Source: Vreelandella songnenensis
GTDB taxonomy: Bacteria; Pseudomonadota; Gammaproteobacteria; Pseudomonadales; Halomonadaceae
Direction: 5' to 3'
Assembly: GCF_003002925.1 (NCBI RefSeq)
Contig: NZ_PVTK01000001.1
Span: forward strand, 620,001-684,000
Length of the DNA stretch: 64,000 bases
How positions within the stretch are numbered: position 1 is the stretch's first letter; each line of letters starts with the position of its first letter. Below, piece after piece: positions 1 through 9,242 of the stretch. The notes below the pieces were generated by a model that saw only the letters and a list, made by a program, of their open reading frames with translations, did no database searches and had not been told where the DNA came from. The position numbers were made by a program, and so were the translations under genes.

Positions 1-124
1 GCATGACAATGCCGCAAGCGATGGAGGCTATTTTAGCCTGCCAGGCGAGCGCTGTCCGCTCTTGAGCTTAGTTGCCTTTCACGGCACGATAGTGCCCCCT
101 CCCGCCAAAGCCCAAGAGGCCATG

Positions 125-508
125 ATGAACGCACAGCAGCTAGTCGACGAACGCGGCGACCTTTGGCTTGCCCTGGCCCCTTTGTGGCTGGACCGCGAAC
201 CCAGCGAACGCGACTACGCCCGTATGGTCGAGGTCATCGAACAGCATGAAATGACGTTGATGGATCTGGAGTGGATGTTCCGTCTGGAGCTTGCACCTGT
301 GATGTCGCGCCACCAGCTCTCGATTGCCAGCGAGTGGCGCAAGTTCGACGATTACAAGCTGATGCAGCAGTTGGTCAGGCACAACCTGCGCCTGAAGGGC
401 TGGCGGCGCAAAAGCTGGGCACTCTTTTCGGGCCTGACCACCATGATGGTACGCCATCGCTGGGTGGAACTGATGAACCGGGTCAAGGTAGCGCGCGGCG
501 AGCTCTGA
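125..508 (+). CDS. uncharacterised protein, DUF7079-like
   Basis: A 127-residue soluble protein with no signal peptide or membrane segment. The stretch LWLALAPLWLDREPSERDY followed by a leucine- and glutamate-rich helix resembles small DUF7079-type proteins, but I hold that only loosely. The frame is open from the window edge. I chose the second of two adjacent ATGs because AAGAGG (114-119) lies 5 nt before it and only 2 nt before the first. The gene ends immediately next to the stop codon of the convergent glutathione peroxidase gene, so the two share a 3' boundary with no spacer. No function can be assigned. Confidence 0.6.
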   Translation: MNAQQLVDERGDLWLALAPLWLDREPSERDYARMVEVIEQHEMTLMDLEWMFRLELAPVMSRHQLSIASEWRKFDDYKLMQQLVRHNLRLKGWRRKSWALFSGLTTMMVRHRWVELMNRVKVARGEL

Positions 509-994
509 TCACGGCTGATCGAGCGCCGCCTCGACCGCCCGGCGCAGCGGATAACCGTGATCACGCGGACCAAAACGCGCCACTGCCTTGCCATCGCGGC
601 CCACCAGAAACTTGGTGAAATTCCACTTGATGGCCTGGGTGCCCAGCACGCCCGGCGCCTGCTTTTTAAGCAGCACAAACAGCGGGTGCGCACTACCGCC
701 ATTGACGTTGACCTTCTCCATCAGCGGAAAGCTGACACCATAGGTCTGTTCGCCAAACGCACAGAACGCCTCGGCATTTTCCGGCGACTGCCGGCCAAAC
801 TGGTTGCATGGGAAGCCCAGCACGGTAAAACCGCGGTCACGGTAGCGCTGATAGAGCGTTTCAAGCTCTTCAAGCTGAGGCGTAAATCCGCACTGGCTGG
901 CCACATTGACCACCAGCAGCACCTGCCCGCGCAGGGCACGCAGGTTGAACGGCTGGCCTTGGTGGGTATAGCAGTCTTGATCGTAGATTGTCAT
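509..994 (-). CDS. glutathione peroxidase (BtuE/GpxA family)
   Basis: A 161-residue thiol peroxidase that would reduce hydrogen peroxide and lipid hydroperoxides, probably in the cytoplasm. The family signature NVASQCGFTPQ carries the peroxidatic Cys35. FPCNQFGRQ follows with Cys63, a likely resolving cysteine. KWNFTKFLV near residues 123-131 supplies the Trp-Asn of the catalytic tetrad. Length is typical of bacterial Gpx. The ATG start is preceded by AAGG at suitable spacing. Cysteine replaces selenocysteine, as is usual in bacteria, and such enzymes often use thioredoxin rather than glutathione. The gene stands alone and converges on the small gene to its left. Confidence 0.93.
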   Translation of the reverse strand: MTIYDQDCYTHQGQPFNLRALRGQVLLVVNVASQCGFTPQLEELETLYQRYRDRGFTVLGFPCNQFGRQSPENAEAFCAFGEQTYGVSFPLMEKVNVNGGSAHPLFVLLKKQAPGVLGTQAIKWNFTKFLVGRDGKAVARFGPRDHGYPLRRAVEAALDQP

Positions 995-1070
995 GGTTGG
1001 GCCTTGAACCTTCTAGGCGATATAGAGATTACCTTGCCACGACCAACGCATGGACGCCAGCACCCATACT

Positions 1071-1694
1071 TCAGCTAAAGGTGATAGGCCCGGCCACCAC
1101 TCGCAGGGCCAGGGCAATCAAGAGTACGCCGGTCAGTCGGTTGACCCAGTGGGCGTGACGCTGCAGCCAGGGCAGCACCCGTGAGTGCGATAACCCCACT
1201 GCCACCAGCACGTACCAGCCGCCATCAATCAACATGGCGGTCAGTACCACGATAGTCTTGGCCATGGCGCTCATGTCCGGAGTCACGAACTGGCTAAGCA
1301 GGGCAACAAAAAAGATGATCAGCTTGGGGTTGCCCAGGGCTACCAGCACGCCCTCTTTTGCCGCCTGGCGGCTTGTCGTGGCAACGGCGTTCGCTCGGAT
1401 ATCACCTTCCCGGCCCGCGCGCAGCGCCTTGATACCCAGCCAGGCCAGATACGCCGCGCCGCACCAGGTAATCAATTGAAAGACCTCTGGCGAGCGGGTA
1501 ATCAAGGCGCCCAGGCCCCAGACGGTTAAAAGCGCATAGAACCCCACACCCAGCGCGTGAAAAAGTGCCGCTGTCATTCCGGGCAGACGCCCGCCGCCCA
1601 GCGTATGGCGCAGTACCAGGGCCAGACTCGGCCCTGGCGACATGGCCCCCATGGCGCAGATCGCGGCCAACGATAACCAGAGTGAAAACGGCAT
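1071..1694 (-). CDS. LysE family amino-acid exporter
   Basis: A 207-residue inner-membrane protein of about six transmembrane helices, of the RhtB/LysE translocator family that exports amino acids and derivatives. The family signature [24 protein letters not shown] is recognisable near the N terminus, and a second conserved motif, [15 protein letters not shown], sits mid-protein. The open frame extends 37 codons further upstream, but the ATG at 1694 begins exactly where family members begin and has AAGGA about 12 nt upstream. The substrate cannot be told from sequence. It is divergent from the YebC-type gene. Confidence 0.9.
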   Translation of the reverse strand: MPFSLWLSLAAICAMGAMSPGPSLALVLRHTLGGGRLPGMTAALFHALGVGFYALLTVWGLGALITRSPEVFQLITWCGAAYLAWLGIKALRAGREGDIRANAVATTSRQAAKEGVLVALGNPKLIIFFVALLSQFVTPDMSAMAKTIVVLTAMLIDGGWYVLVAVGLSHSRVLPWLQRHAHWVNRLTGVLLIALALRVVAGPITFS

Positions 1695-1893
1695 TTTGGT
1701 GCAAATTCCTTGGGTAATGAATAGTCGCCAGTATACGCCAATACCGCTGTGTGACAGAGGTGGCCTTCGCATAACGCCAACACGCTTAAATAACGCTGTT
1801 AGCATGGTACGCTGTTGGGTAAAATTTTCCCCTTTTCATGAAATGGCGCCTGCTATCACGACAGGCGGTGCATGGCTAATAAAGGACTTCGAT

Positions 1894-2625
1894 ATGGGTA
1901 GGGCGTTTCAAAACCGTAAGGAATCTATGGCCAAGACGGCCGCAGCGAAAACCAAGGTCTACAGCAAGTACGGGCGTGAAATTTACGTCGTCGCCAAGGC
2001 AGGTGGTACCGATCCTAACGGCAACCTGGCGCTGCGTGGCTTGATGGAGCGGGCGAAAAAGGATCAGGTGCCTTCGCACGTCATCGACAAGGCGCTGGAC
2101 AAGGCCAGCGGCGCTGGCGGCGAGGATTTCTCCCCGGCGCGCTACGAAGGCTTTGGCCCCGGCAACGCCATGGTGATCGTCGACTGTCTGACCGATAACC
2201 CCAACCGCACCTTCGGCGACGTGCGCGGCTGCTTTACCAAGACAAAGAGCAAGATCGGCACCCCCGGCAGCGTCAGCCACATGTTCGATCACTGCGCGAT
2301 CTTCGTCTTTGCAGGCCAGGATGAAGAGAGCGTGCTGGAAGCGCTGATGGAAGCCGATGTCGACGTTACCGACATCGAGCAGGAAGAGGGTCAGCTCACC
2401 GTATTCGCCCCGCACACCGAATACGCCAAGGCCAAGCAGGCGCTGATCGATGCGTTTGGCGAGATCGATTTTGAAGTCGATGAGATTCAGTTTGTACCGC
2501 AGAACACCACGCCCATCGAAGGCGACGATCTGGTCATGTTCGAGAAGTTTCTGGGCATGCTCAACGAGCTGGACGACGTGCAGAACGTTTTCCACAGCGC
2601 CGAGCTTCCCGAACAGAGCGAGTAA
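1894..2625 (+). CDS. YebC/PmpR family transcriptional regulator (YeeN-type)
   Basis: A 243-residue member of the TACO1/YebC family, whose members bind DNA or act on translation of proline-rich stretches. The start at 1894 gives the N terminus [19 protein letters not shown], which matches the YeeN-type subgroup that carries this short extension. AAGGA lies about 6 nt upstream. The conserved core [20 protein letters not shown] and the Gly-rich [21 protein letters not shown] are present. The alternative start at 1927 would give the shorter YebC-like N terminus. No partner gene is evident, since the flanking genes point the other way. Confidence 0.9.
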   Translation: MGRAFQNRKESMAKTAAAKTKVYSKYGREIYVVAKAGGTDPNGNLALRGLMERAKKDQVPSHVIDKALDKASGAGGEDFSPARYEGFGPGNAMVIVDCLTDNPNRTFGDVRGCFTKTKSKIGTPGSVSHMFDHCAIFVFAGQDEESVLEALMEADVDVTDIEQEEGQLTVFAPHTEYAKAKQALIDAFGEIDFEVDEIQFVPQNTTPIEGDDLVMFEKFLGMLNELDDVQNVFHSAELPEQSE

Positions 2626-2641
2626 CCGGCCCCGGCCTTAG

Positions 2642-2658
2642 GGCCGCCTTTAGCGGCC
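2642..2658. terminator. possible bidirectional hairpin between convergent genes
   Basis: GGCCGC, a 5-nt loop and GCGGCC form a short GC-rich stem between the ends of the YebC-type gene and the mscS-like gene. There is no T-tract on either side. It overlaps the last bases of the mscS-like gene, so it could equally be fortuitous. Confidence 0.3.
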
Positions 2659-3504
2659 TGGATGCTGCCCACGCCTTCCGCCTGCGCTGTCCGATGAGTC
2701 CATCACCGCATCAGGCGGCAGCAGCGCCGCCTTGACGCCCGCCTGACTCAGTACCCGCTTGCCGCGCACGGTCAGGTCGGTGATAAACAGAAACTGCTGA
2801 CGTGGGTCCACGGGGTAGGCGCGGATACGGTAGTGCGTACCCCAGGGCTGCTCTTCGGCCACCACGATGATCGGCTGGTCAAACTTGAGATAGGCGCTGG
2901 TCAGGGCAATATCGCGCAGCGCCTTGCGTACCCAGCCTGCTTCATGCTCCGGGTGAAGATAGAAACTCGCCACGCACTGCAGGCTGGTCTCGCCGTTATT
3001 GGCATTATAGACAGCCGTATCCCACAGCTTGAGATGCGGCATCGCCACCAGATCATCATCCGGGGTCAGAATCTTCACGGTGCGCATGCCCACATGCCGC
3101 ACCTCACCGTAGGTGCCTTCGATATCCACCCAGTCCCCCGGCCGGTAAGGCAGCTCAATGGCCGATACCACCCCGGCAATCAGGCTGCTGACATAATCTT
3201 TCAAGGCAAAGCCAATCGCCAGGCCCACCGCGCCCAGTACCGTCACCATATTGCGCAGCGAAGGTTCGATCACGATCGGTACGGCAATGGCCAACGCAGT
3301 GATCAGGATGATCAGCCGGGTCAGGGGCACCAGAGCAAATACGCGAAAACGCACCTGCCCGTGCAGCCGGTTGGCCAGCCAGTTCAGCCCCCGCTGGCTG
3401 ACGATAATCAGCAGGACCACGCTTGTGAGTATCACCGCCAGCGTGATCAATGTCTGACCATCAATATCGTTAAACAGCCGGGCGTACTGCTTTGGATCGT
3501 CCAT
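2650..3504 (-). CDS. small MscS-type mechanosensitive channel
   Basis: A 284-residue protein, close to E. coli MscS in size. Three transmembrane segments (about residues 18-40, 58-80 and 86-115) are followed by a soluble beta domain. The pore helix region reads LGAVGLAIGFALKDYVSS and is followed by the conserved PYRPGDWVDIEG. These are hallmarks of the channel family that opens on hypo-osmotic shock and releases solutes, a natural need for a halophile. The ATG has AGGAG about 6 nt upstream. It starts 8 nt after an uncharacterised gene and is probably cotranscribed with it. The polar tail beyond residue 265 is not conserved in the family. Confidence 0.9.
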   Translation of the reverse strand: MDDPKQYARLFNDIDGQTLITLAVILTSVVLLIIVSQRGLNWLANRLHGQVRFRVFALVPLTRLIILITALAIAVPIVIEPSLRNMVTVLGAVGLAIGFALKDYVSSLIAGVVSAIELPYRPGDWVDIEGTYGEVRHVGMRTVKILTPDDDLVAMPHLKLWDTAVYNANNGETSLQCVASFYLHPEHEAGWVRKALRDIALTSAYLKFDQPIIVVAEEQPWGTHYRIRAYPVDPRQQFLFITDLTVRGKRVLSQAGVKAALLPPDAVMDSSDSAGGRRGQHPGR

Positions 3505-3512
3505 CGAGGCTC

Positions 3513-4691
3513 CTACAGCGGGTCGACAAGGTAGTTACGAGATTCCAGCAGTTGCCGGACGCTGGCATAGCTTAGCGGGGCCACCTGCCAACGGTTGTCC
3601 TGACGCGCCACAATGCCCTGACGCGTCAGCGCCAGCCGGGCGTTCAACGCCTCATGGTGGGAAAACGGCAGCACATCGCCCAGCGCCTGATCGTCAAGCC
3701 CCCCGTGAAGCAATAGCGCGTGCAGTACCAGCATGGCCACATCGCCGGTCGCCGCCGGAAGCTCGGCATCCGCTAGAGCATCCAGCAGCCACAGCTCGTG
3801 AGAGCCATCTTCAGAACCGTGTCTGGATGCGGGTTCGCGCAGCTGTTCGCGCCAGTAGTGCCAGGCAACGCCCAGATGCCCACGGCAGTGCGCCGCCAGG
3901 CGCTGCAGCTCTTTATTTACAGGCGCTTTACGAGCACGCTCGCTATCGTCAGAACTCGCCAGCACCGGCTTGCCGGTGCGCGTGCTATACACGGCGAGTC
4001 CATTCTTGCCGCTATCGGCAATGGCGGAAAAATAGTCGGCCAGCTGCTCACCCTCCAGTGCCTGGAGGGTAAACACGGGCGCGCCTTCCACGCCTACCGC
4101 ATGCTGCAGGTAAGCGTAGGTCCAGCTGTCGCAGCCAATCACGCCGTGGCCCAAACGTCCGCTCATGGCGCGCTCCAGGAACGCTCGCACGCCCTGAAGC
4201 CCTTGGGAATGACGCAGCATATGGCGCTCAAGGGCGGGGAGCGCCCAGCGCTTGAACGGCGCACAGTGTTCTACCCACTCAAGGCAACCATCGCTCAGCG
4301 CCTGATAGGTGGGCGGTGCTATCTCGTTGATGCCCTGCTGCCGAGCCCAGTGGCTAACGACCGCCGCATGGCCGCCGTGAGGTGGGGTAATAAAGAACAC
4401 CACCGGTTCACTCTCCAGCTTCTGCTGAAAAAGCGTCCGGGAAAGCTGTTCGGCAGCGGGCGACCAATCGATGCTCGGCACCAGATGTGCAAGCCTTATC
4501 TCCGGCAGCATGCGCAGCTCGTGCTCTTGCTTTGCCTGCTGCTCGGCATCGCGCTTGCCCACCATTCGGGAAGCCACCGCCCGCCAGGTTCTGCGCCACT
4601 GGCTCGCCTGGGTACTTTCCGGTGTGGTGAATTCATCGAGCGCCACCACCGCCCAGGGCGCTGAAACGGCTTTTGTCGAACGCTGCGTCAT
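3513..4691 (-). CDS. uncharacterised protein upstream of the MscS-type channel
   Basis: A 392-residue soluble protein that I do not recognise. It has no signal peptide or membrane helix. A hydrophobic strand followed by Gly-His residues (EPVVFFITPPHGGHAAVV, about residues 100-117) suggests an alpha/beta core but is not a Walker motif. The last ~60 residues (NARLALTRQGIVARQDNRW and on) look like a winged-helix fold. The open frame begins at a TTG two codons earlier, but the ATG at 4691 is the better start. The mscS-like gene follows after 8 nt, so the pair is likely one operon and this protein may act with or regulate the channel. That is inference from position only. Confidence 0.7.
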   Translation of the reverse strand: MTQRSTKAVSAPWAVVALDEFTTPESTQASQWRRTWRAVASRMVGKRDAEQQAKQEHELRMLPEIRLAHLVPSIDWSPAAEQLSRTLFQQKLESEPVVFFITPPHGGHAAVVSHWARQQGINEIAPPTYQALSDGCLEWVEHCAPFKRWALPALERHMLRHSQGLQGVRAFLERAMSGRLGHGVIGCDSWTYAYLQHAVGVEGAPVFTLQALEGEQLADYFSAIADSGKNGLAVYSTRTGKPVLASSDDSERARKAPVNKELQRLAAHCRGHLGVAWHYWREQLREPASRHGSEDGSHELWLLDALADAELPAATGDVAMLVLHALLLHGGLDDQALGDVLPFSHHEALNARLALTRQGIVARQDNRWQVAPLSYASVRQLLESRNYLVDPL

Positions 4692-4850
4692 CGTCAATCT
4701 CAGGGCTTGTCGTAAGAAGAGTAAAGGAAGATCAAGATTAGCACGCAGCCTGATGCCATTGCGGTCTATTCGAACTTATCGACTAAAATGAACTCTTTAA
4801 GGGACCCCTTTTCAACCCGCAAACGTCGAGCGTTTACCCAGGAGGCGATC

Positions 4851-5117
4851 ATGAGCATTGTTCATGTCAGCGAGAAAGAGCTGTATGCCAAGCTTGAAAA
4901 ATGTATGGCGGGAGAGCGTGTGCTGATTGATCGGGAAGGCAAGCGCTTCAGTGCCCGTATTCAGAACGCACGGGGAATGGATGCCACTGTCATTCCCGAA
5001 AGAGAGCTTCTGGATAATCATGGCGACGCCGATGAGATCAGCAGCATCACCGTGCCCTACGACACCATCTGGGAGCTGGAGATCAAGGGAGTGGTCTATA
5101 GTCGTCAGGCGGAGTGA
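4851..5117 (+). CDS. uncharacterised 88-residue protein
   Basis: A small acidic soluble protein with no recognised domain. It has an excellent Shine-Dalgarno (AGGAGG, ending about 6 nt before the ATG at 4851), which decides the start over an upstream in-frame ATG at 4788. The sequence alternates charged helices with short strands (ERVLIDREGKRFSARI; SSITVPYDTIWELEIKGVV), consistent with a compact alpha/beta fold. It is transcribed alone, divergent from the gene to its left, and ends in a strong hairpin shared with the convergent dehydrogenase gene. Confidence 0.7.
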   Translation: MSIVHVSEKELYAKLEKCMAGERVLIDREGKRFSARIQNARGMDATVIPERELLDNHGDADEISSITVPYDTIWELEIKGVVYSRQAE

Positions 5118-5122
5118 ACACT

Positions 5123-5156
5123 GCCTGCCGCGTGGTACGCAGACCACGCGGCAGGC
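5123..5156. terminator. bidirectional hairpin between convergent genes
   Basis: A perfect 14-bp stem (GCCTGCCGCGTGGT pairing with its complement) and a 6-nt loop lie exactly between two convergent stop codons. No T-tract follows on either strand, so termination efficiency is uncertain, but position and stability favour a shared terminator. Confidence 0.65.
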
Positions 5157-5174
5157 GATGGTGCAAGACGTCGT

Positions 5175-6182
5175 CTAATAGGTCAGGCAGATCTTGCCCA
5201 GGTGCTTGCCGTCTTCCTGGTAGCGAAACGCGTCAGCGATATCGGTAAGGGCAAACTCACGGTCAATGACCGGACGCATGTCATTGGCCTCAAGTGCTCT
5301 GATCATTTCCATCTGATGGCGGCGGCTGCCTACAATCAGCCCCTGCAGGCGCGCCTGCTTGGCCATCAGCTTGGCGGTGGGTACATCGCCCTGGCGGCCG
5401 GTCAGCACGCCAATCAGTGAAATATGCCCGCCAATCTTGATCGCATCGATGGACTGAGGCAGCGTGCCGGGCCCGCCGACTTCGACGATATGGTCCACGC
5501 CTTCACCGCCGGTCAGCGCTTTCACTCTCTTGCCCCACTCCGGCTCTTCCTTGTAGTTGATGGTATGCGCCGCGCCCAGTTCCTTGAGGCGGGCCAGCTT
5601 CTCGTTGGAGGAGGACGTGGCAATCACCTCGGCGCCCATCATGCGCGCAAACTGAAGCGCAAACACGGACACCCCGCCGGAACCCAGCACCAGCACCGTA
5701 TCGCCGGCTTTCAGGCCGCCGTCGACCACCAGCGCGCGCCAGGCGGTAAGGCCGGCGGTGGTCAGCGTGGCCGACTCTGCATGGCTATAGCCCTTGGGCT
5801 GGTGAGTAAACCACTCCACCGGACGAACCACCTGCTCGCAGGCGTAGCCGTCCACGCCGTCGCCGGGGGTGGTGGTGAAATCGGCAATCCGCGCCGGCCC
5901 TTCCAGCCAATGCGGAAAGAATGTCGATACCACGCGGTCACCCACAGCGAATTCGCTCACGCCATCCCCGACTTCTTCGACGATCCCGGCCCCATCGGAC
6001 ATGGGAATACGCCCATCGGCGGTAGGCATCATGCCGGCCACGACGCCGTAATCGTGAAAGTTCAAAGAGCTTGCATGCACACGAACCCGAATCTCGCCCG
6101 GACCCGGTGCTCCCGGGTTCGGCGCATCCTGTACGTTCAGCTTATCCAGTCCACCGGGCGCTTGTAGCGTGACCACTTGCAT
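5175..6182 (-). CDS. zinc-type alcohol dehydrogenase / quinone oxidoreductase-like enzyme
   Basis: A 335-residue medium-chain dehydrogenase/reductase. The N-terminal GroES-like domain carries VRVHASSLNFHDYGVVAG and GRIPMSDGAGIVEEVGDGV. The Rossmann domain has VLVLGSGGVSVFALQFARMMGAEVIATSSS, a nucleotide-binding motif favouring NADPH. The usual catalytic-zinc cysteine and the four structural-zinc cysteines are not apparent, so a zinc-independent quinone-oxidoreductase-like reduction of an activated double bond or carbonyl is likely. The ATG at 6182 is chosen over an upstream one because AGGAG lies 7 nt before it. It is a single gene between oppositely oriented or unrelated neighbours. Confidence 0.88.
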   Translation of the reverse strand: MQVVTLQAPGGLDKLNVQDAPNPGAPGPGEIRVRVHASSLNFHDYGVVAGMMPTADGRIPMSDGAGIVEEVGDGVSEFAVGDRVVSTFFPHWLEGPARIADFTTTPGDGVDGYACEQVVRPVEWFTHQPKGYSHAESATLTTAGLTAWRALVVDGGLKAGDTVLVLGSGGVSVFALQFARMMGAEVIATSSSNEKLARLKELGAAHTINYKEEPEWGKRVKALTGGEGVDHIVEVGGPGTLPQSIDAIKIGGHISLIGVLTGRQGDVPTAKLMAKQARLQGLIVGSRRHQMEMIRALEANDMRPVIDREFALTDIADAFRYQEDGKHLGKICLTY

Positions 6183-6239
6183 GAGGCATCTCCTGATTGC
6201 GCTATCTGTGAAAGACACGTTAGCAGACGATCAGACTTC

Positions 6240-8108
6240 TCACACATCCACGCCCAAAAAACCACCCGACTGGCGCTTCCACAGGCTGGCGTAGATACCG
6301 TTTTTTGCCAGCAGCTGCGTATGGGTGCCGCTTTCCACGATCCGCCCCTGCTCGACCACGATCAGCCGATCAAGCATGGCAATGGTGGAGAGCCGATGCG
6401 CGATGGCGATCACGGTCTTGCCTTCCATCAGCTCGTCGAGCTGCTCCTGAATCGCCGCCTCCACTTCAGAATCGAGCGCCGAGGTGGCTTCATCGAGCAC
6501 CAGAATGGGCGCGTTCTTCAACAGTACCCGGGCGATGGCAATTCGCTGGCGTTGCCCGCCGGAGAGCTTGACGCCCCGCTCGCCCACGTGGGCATCGAGC
6601 CCCCGGCGGCCCTCGGGGTCAACCAGATCGTTGATAAACGCATCGGCGTGGGCACGGCATACAGCGGTCCAGACATCCTCGTCGCTGGCCTGCGGGCTCC
6701 CGTAGCGGATGTTGTCGCGCAGTGAACGGTGTAAAAGCGAGGTATCCTGAGTCACCATGCCGATCTGATGGCGCAGCGAGGTCTGATTGACCTGGGAGAT
6801 ATCCTGGCCGTCGATCAGAATGCGCCCGCCCTGCACGTCGTAAAAGCGCAGCAGCAGGTTAGCAAGAGTCGACTTGCCCGCCCCGGAGCGCCCGATCAGG
6901 CCGATCTTTTCACCTGGCGCGATGGTCAGGTCCAGGCCATCAAACACCGTGCGGCTTTCGCCCTTGGCCTGTGCATAGCCAAAGCACAAACCGTCAAAGT
7001 GTATCTCGCCCTGGGGTACTGCAAGCGCGGGAGCATCAGGGATATCGCGAATGCTCGGCTCCTGGGCAATGGTGTTCATGCCGTCCTGCACGGTGCCGAT
7101 GTTCTCGAACAGCCCGGCCACTTCCCAAAGTATCCAGTCGGACATGAAACGTATGCGCATCACCAGGGCAATGGCGATGGTCAGTACCCCCACCGAGATG
7201 GCGTCGTAATACCAGGTGCTGATGGCCATGCCGGCGGTGCCCACCAGCAGTGCGGTGTTCAACAGCGTCAGGCACACGCTCATGATGGTGACCAGACGCA
7301 TCTGCTGATGCACGGTGTCCATGAATCCCTCCATGGCGTCGCGGGCATAGCGCTGTTCGCGCTCGGTATCAGCAAACAGCTTGATGGTCTGGATATTGCT
7401 GTAGCTGTCCACTACCCGGCCGGTCATCTGGGCGCGCGCATTGGCCTGGGCCATGGACACATCGCGCAGCCGGGGCACGAAAAAGCGCATGATGGCGAGA
7501 TAACCCACAAGCCACAGGCCCAGCGGCAGCAGCAGCCACAAATCCGCCCGACCGAGCAGGATGGCCGCCCCGGTGAAATACACGATGGCGTAGACCAGCA
7601 GGCCCATCACCTTGGTGACCGTCTCGCGAATGGCCAGCGCCGTCTGCATCACTTTCTGCGATACCCGGCCGGCAAACTCATCCTGATAGAACGCCAGACT
7701 CTGGTTGAGCATGTGGCGGTGCGAGAGCCAGCGGCCAATCATCGGGTAGTTGCCGAAGATGCTTTGATGAGTCACCAGCGACTGCGCCAGCACCAGCAGC
7801 GGCAGCCCCACCAGCACCATGACGCCAACCCCTATCAGCCACGGCCCGTGGGCCGACCAGAAGCCTTCGCGCTCGACGTTGCCAAGCCAGTCCACCAGCT
7901 CGCCCATGTAGCTGAAGAAGAATACCTCCGCGGATGACACCAGCGCCGTGAACAGCGTCATGGCGACCAGCAGTGGCAGCACGGGGCGCGAGAAGTGCCA
8001 GATAAACGGCAAAAGCCCCTTGGGTGGGGTCTGAACCTCACCTGCCGGGTAAGGATTCACACGGGTTTCAAAGTAACGAAACAGCGGGTGCAGCAAACGA
8101 GACAACAT
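6240..8108 (-). CDS. ABC transporter, fused permease and ATPase (exporter type)
   Basis: A 622-residue half-transporter that would work as a homodimer in the inner membrane. Six transmembrane helices occupy about residues 30-320. The nucleotide-binding domain follows, with Walker A GLIGRSGAGKSTLA (about residue 400), signature LSGGQRQRIAIAR, Walker B ILVLDEATSALD and the switch histidine in IAIAHRLSTI. This is the MsbA/multidrug type of architecture. The substrate cannot be deduced. The ATG is preceded by AAGGAA about 6 nt upstream. The AbrB-type gene lies 19 nt upstream on the same strand, so they may be cotranscribed. Confidence 0.93.
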   Translation of the reverse strand: MLSRLLHPLFRYFETRVNPYPAGEVQTPPKGLLPFIWHFSRPVLPLLVAMTLFTALVSSAEVFFFSYMGELVDWLGNVEREGFWSAHGPWLIGVGVMVLVGLPLLVLAQSLVTHQSIFGNYPMIGRWLSHRHMLNQSLAFYQDEFAGRVSQKVMQTALAIRETVTKVMGLLVYAIVYFTGAAILLGRADLWLLLPLGLWLVGYLAIMRFFVPRLRDVSMAQANARAQMTGRVVDSYSNIQTIKLFADTEREQRYARDAMEGFMDTVHQQMRLVTIMSVCLTLLNTALLVGTAGMAISTWYYDAISVGVLTIAIALVMRIRFMSDWILWEVAGLFENIGTVQDGMNTIAQEPSIRDIPDAPALAVPQGEIHFDGLCFGYAQAKGESRTVFDGLDLTIAPGEKIGLIGRSGAGKSTLANLLLRFYDVQGGRILIDGQDISQVNQTSLRHQIGMVTQDTSLLHRSLRDNIRYGSPQASDEDVWTAVCRAHADAFINDLVDPEGRRGLDAHVGERGVKLSGGQRQRIAIARVLLKNAPILVLDEATSALDSEVEAAIQEQLDELMEGKTVIAIAHRLSTIAMLDRLIVVEQGRIVESGTHTQLLAKNGIYASLWKRQSGGFLGVDV

Positions 8109-8127
8109 GGAAGGTTCCTTACGTTAC

Positions 8128-9186
8128 TTATCCATCGCGGGATGAAGGAGCGCTCTGCCGACGCAGCAGCCAGCGGGCCCAGAACGGCGCAAACAGCATG
8201 AGCGCCACCATGCGTAAAAGATGATGAAAGGCGACAAACACGGGGTCGATATTCAGCGCCACCGCCAGAATGGCCATTTCGCCAATCCCGCCCGGTGCCA
8301 GGGCCAGCAGGGCCACATCGCGCCCGACGCCCAGCAGCTGATGAATCAGCTCGGCAAACAGCCCAAGCACGCACAGCGCCAAAAGCGTGGCAATGCCCGA
8401 CTGCCACAGATAGCGACCTAAAAGCCTGCGCGTCATGCCCTTGAAGCGCGAGCCGATGGCGCTGCCCAGCACCCAGAGCATCACGTTCATGCCCCACTCG
8501 GGCAGCGCAAGGCTTGCGACATCGAAGCCGGAAAGCAGCGCAGCGGCAAGCAGCGGGGCCAGCAGTGCCGGGGTAGGCAGGCGCAGCCAGCGACCTAGCG
8601 TCAACAGCAGTGGAATCAGCAGCAGCATCCAGGCGTGTTCAAATCCGGACGCCTGTGTCGCGCCTGCCACGCTGCCGCCTTCGTAGGCCCAGAACAGCGG
8701 CGGCAGAAACAGGATCACCAGAATTACGCGCAGCGACTGGGCAACGGCAATGCGCTGGGGGTCGCCGCCGCACTTGTCGCCCAGCAGGATCATGGCGGTC
8801 ATGGCACCGGGGGCAGCCCCGAACCAGGCGCTTACCGGGTCAAACCCGCAGCGCCGATACCAGGCCGCGGCCACGGCGGTGGACGCCGCTACTCCCAAGA
8901 GCAACAGCAAGGCGGAAAGCGGCCAGTCCACCACGCGGCTGGCAAGTTCCGGCGTGACCTGGCTGCCCAGCACCAGCCCCATCACCGCCAGAAAGACGCT
9001 GCGCAGCCGCTCGGGAATCACCACGTTCACGCCCCGGGACGATACCAGCAGATTGGCAATCAGCGGGCCCAGCATCCAGGCAAGCGGCAGGCCGGTAAGT
9101 TCGAAGACGACACCCCCGAGCGCGCCCACCGCAAGCGATGTGAATAACCCTCTTGCCGTCCCCGCGCTCATCCTGATGCCCTTCAC
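8128..9186 (-). CDS. AbrB-type membrane protein (AbrB duplication family)
   Basis: A 352-residue polytopic inner-membrane protein of about ten helices. It has the internally duplicated pattern (LPLAWMLGPLIANLL near residue 30, and a similar LPTPALLAPLLAAALL later) of the family named after AbrB and often mislabelled as ammonia monooxygenase. Its transport function is not established. The start is a GTG with a strong AAGGAG 5 nt upstream. An ATG five codons in is the alternative. It is the first gene of a probable pair with the ABC exporter. Confidence 0.82.
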   Translation of the reverse strand: MKGIRMSAGTARGLFTSLAVGALGGVVFELTGLPLAWMLGPLIANLLVSSRGVNVVIPERLRSVFLAVMGLVLGSQVTPELASRVVDWPLSALLLLLGVAASTAVAAAWYRRCGFDPVSAWFGAAPGAMTAMILLGDKCGGDPQRIAVAQSLRVILVILFLPPLFWAYEGGSVAGATQASGFEHAWMLLLIPLLLTLGRWLRLPTPALLAPLLAAALLSGFDVASLALPEWGMNVMLWVLGSAIGSRFKGMTRRLLGRYLWQSGIATLLALCVLGLFAELIHQLLGVGRDVALLALAPGGIGEMAILAVALNIDPVFVAFHHLLRMVALMLFAPFWARWLLRRQSAPSSRDG

Positions 9187-9242
9187 ACCGGCTCCTTGTA
9201 TCGTGCTTGACGCCTCAGCGCTTCTTGCCCGCCCAGAGCCGC

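Noticed and set aside
1..124. Coding region at the left window edge
   Set aside because: The frame of the first gene stays open to position 2, but no start or family match supports an extension, and AAGAGG supports the start at 125.
6768..7937. Long plus-strand open frame (389 codons) opposite the ABC exporter
   Set aside because: Low-complexity His/Gln-rich translation and no ribosome-binding site. The minus-strand exporter explains the open frame.
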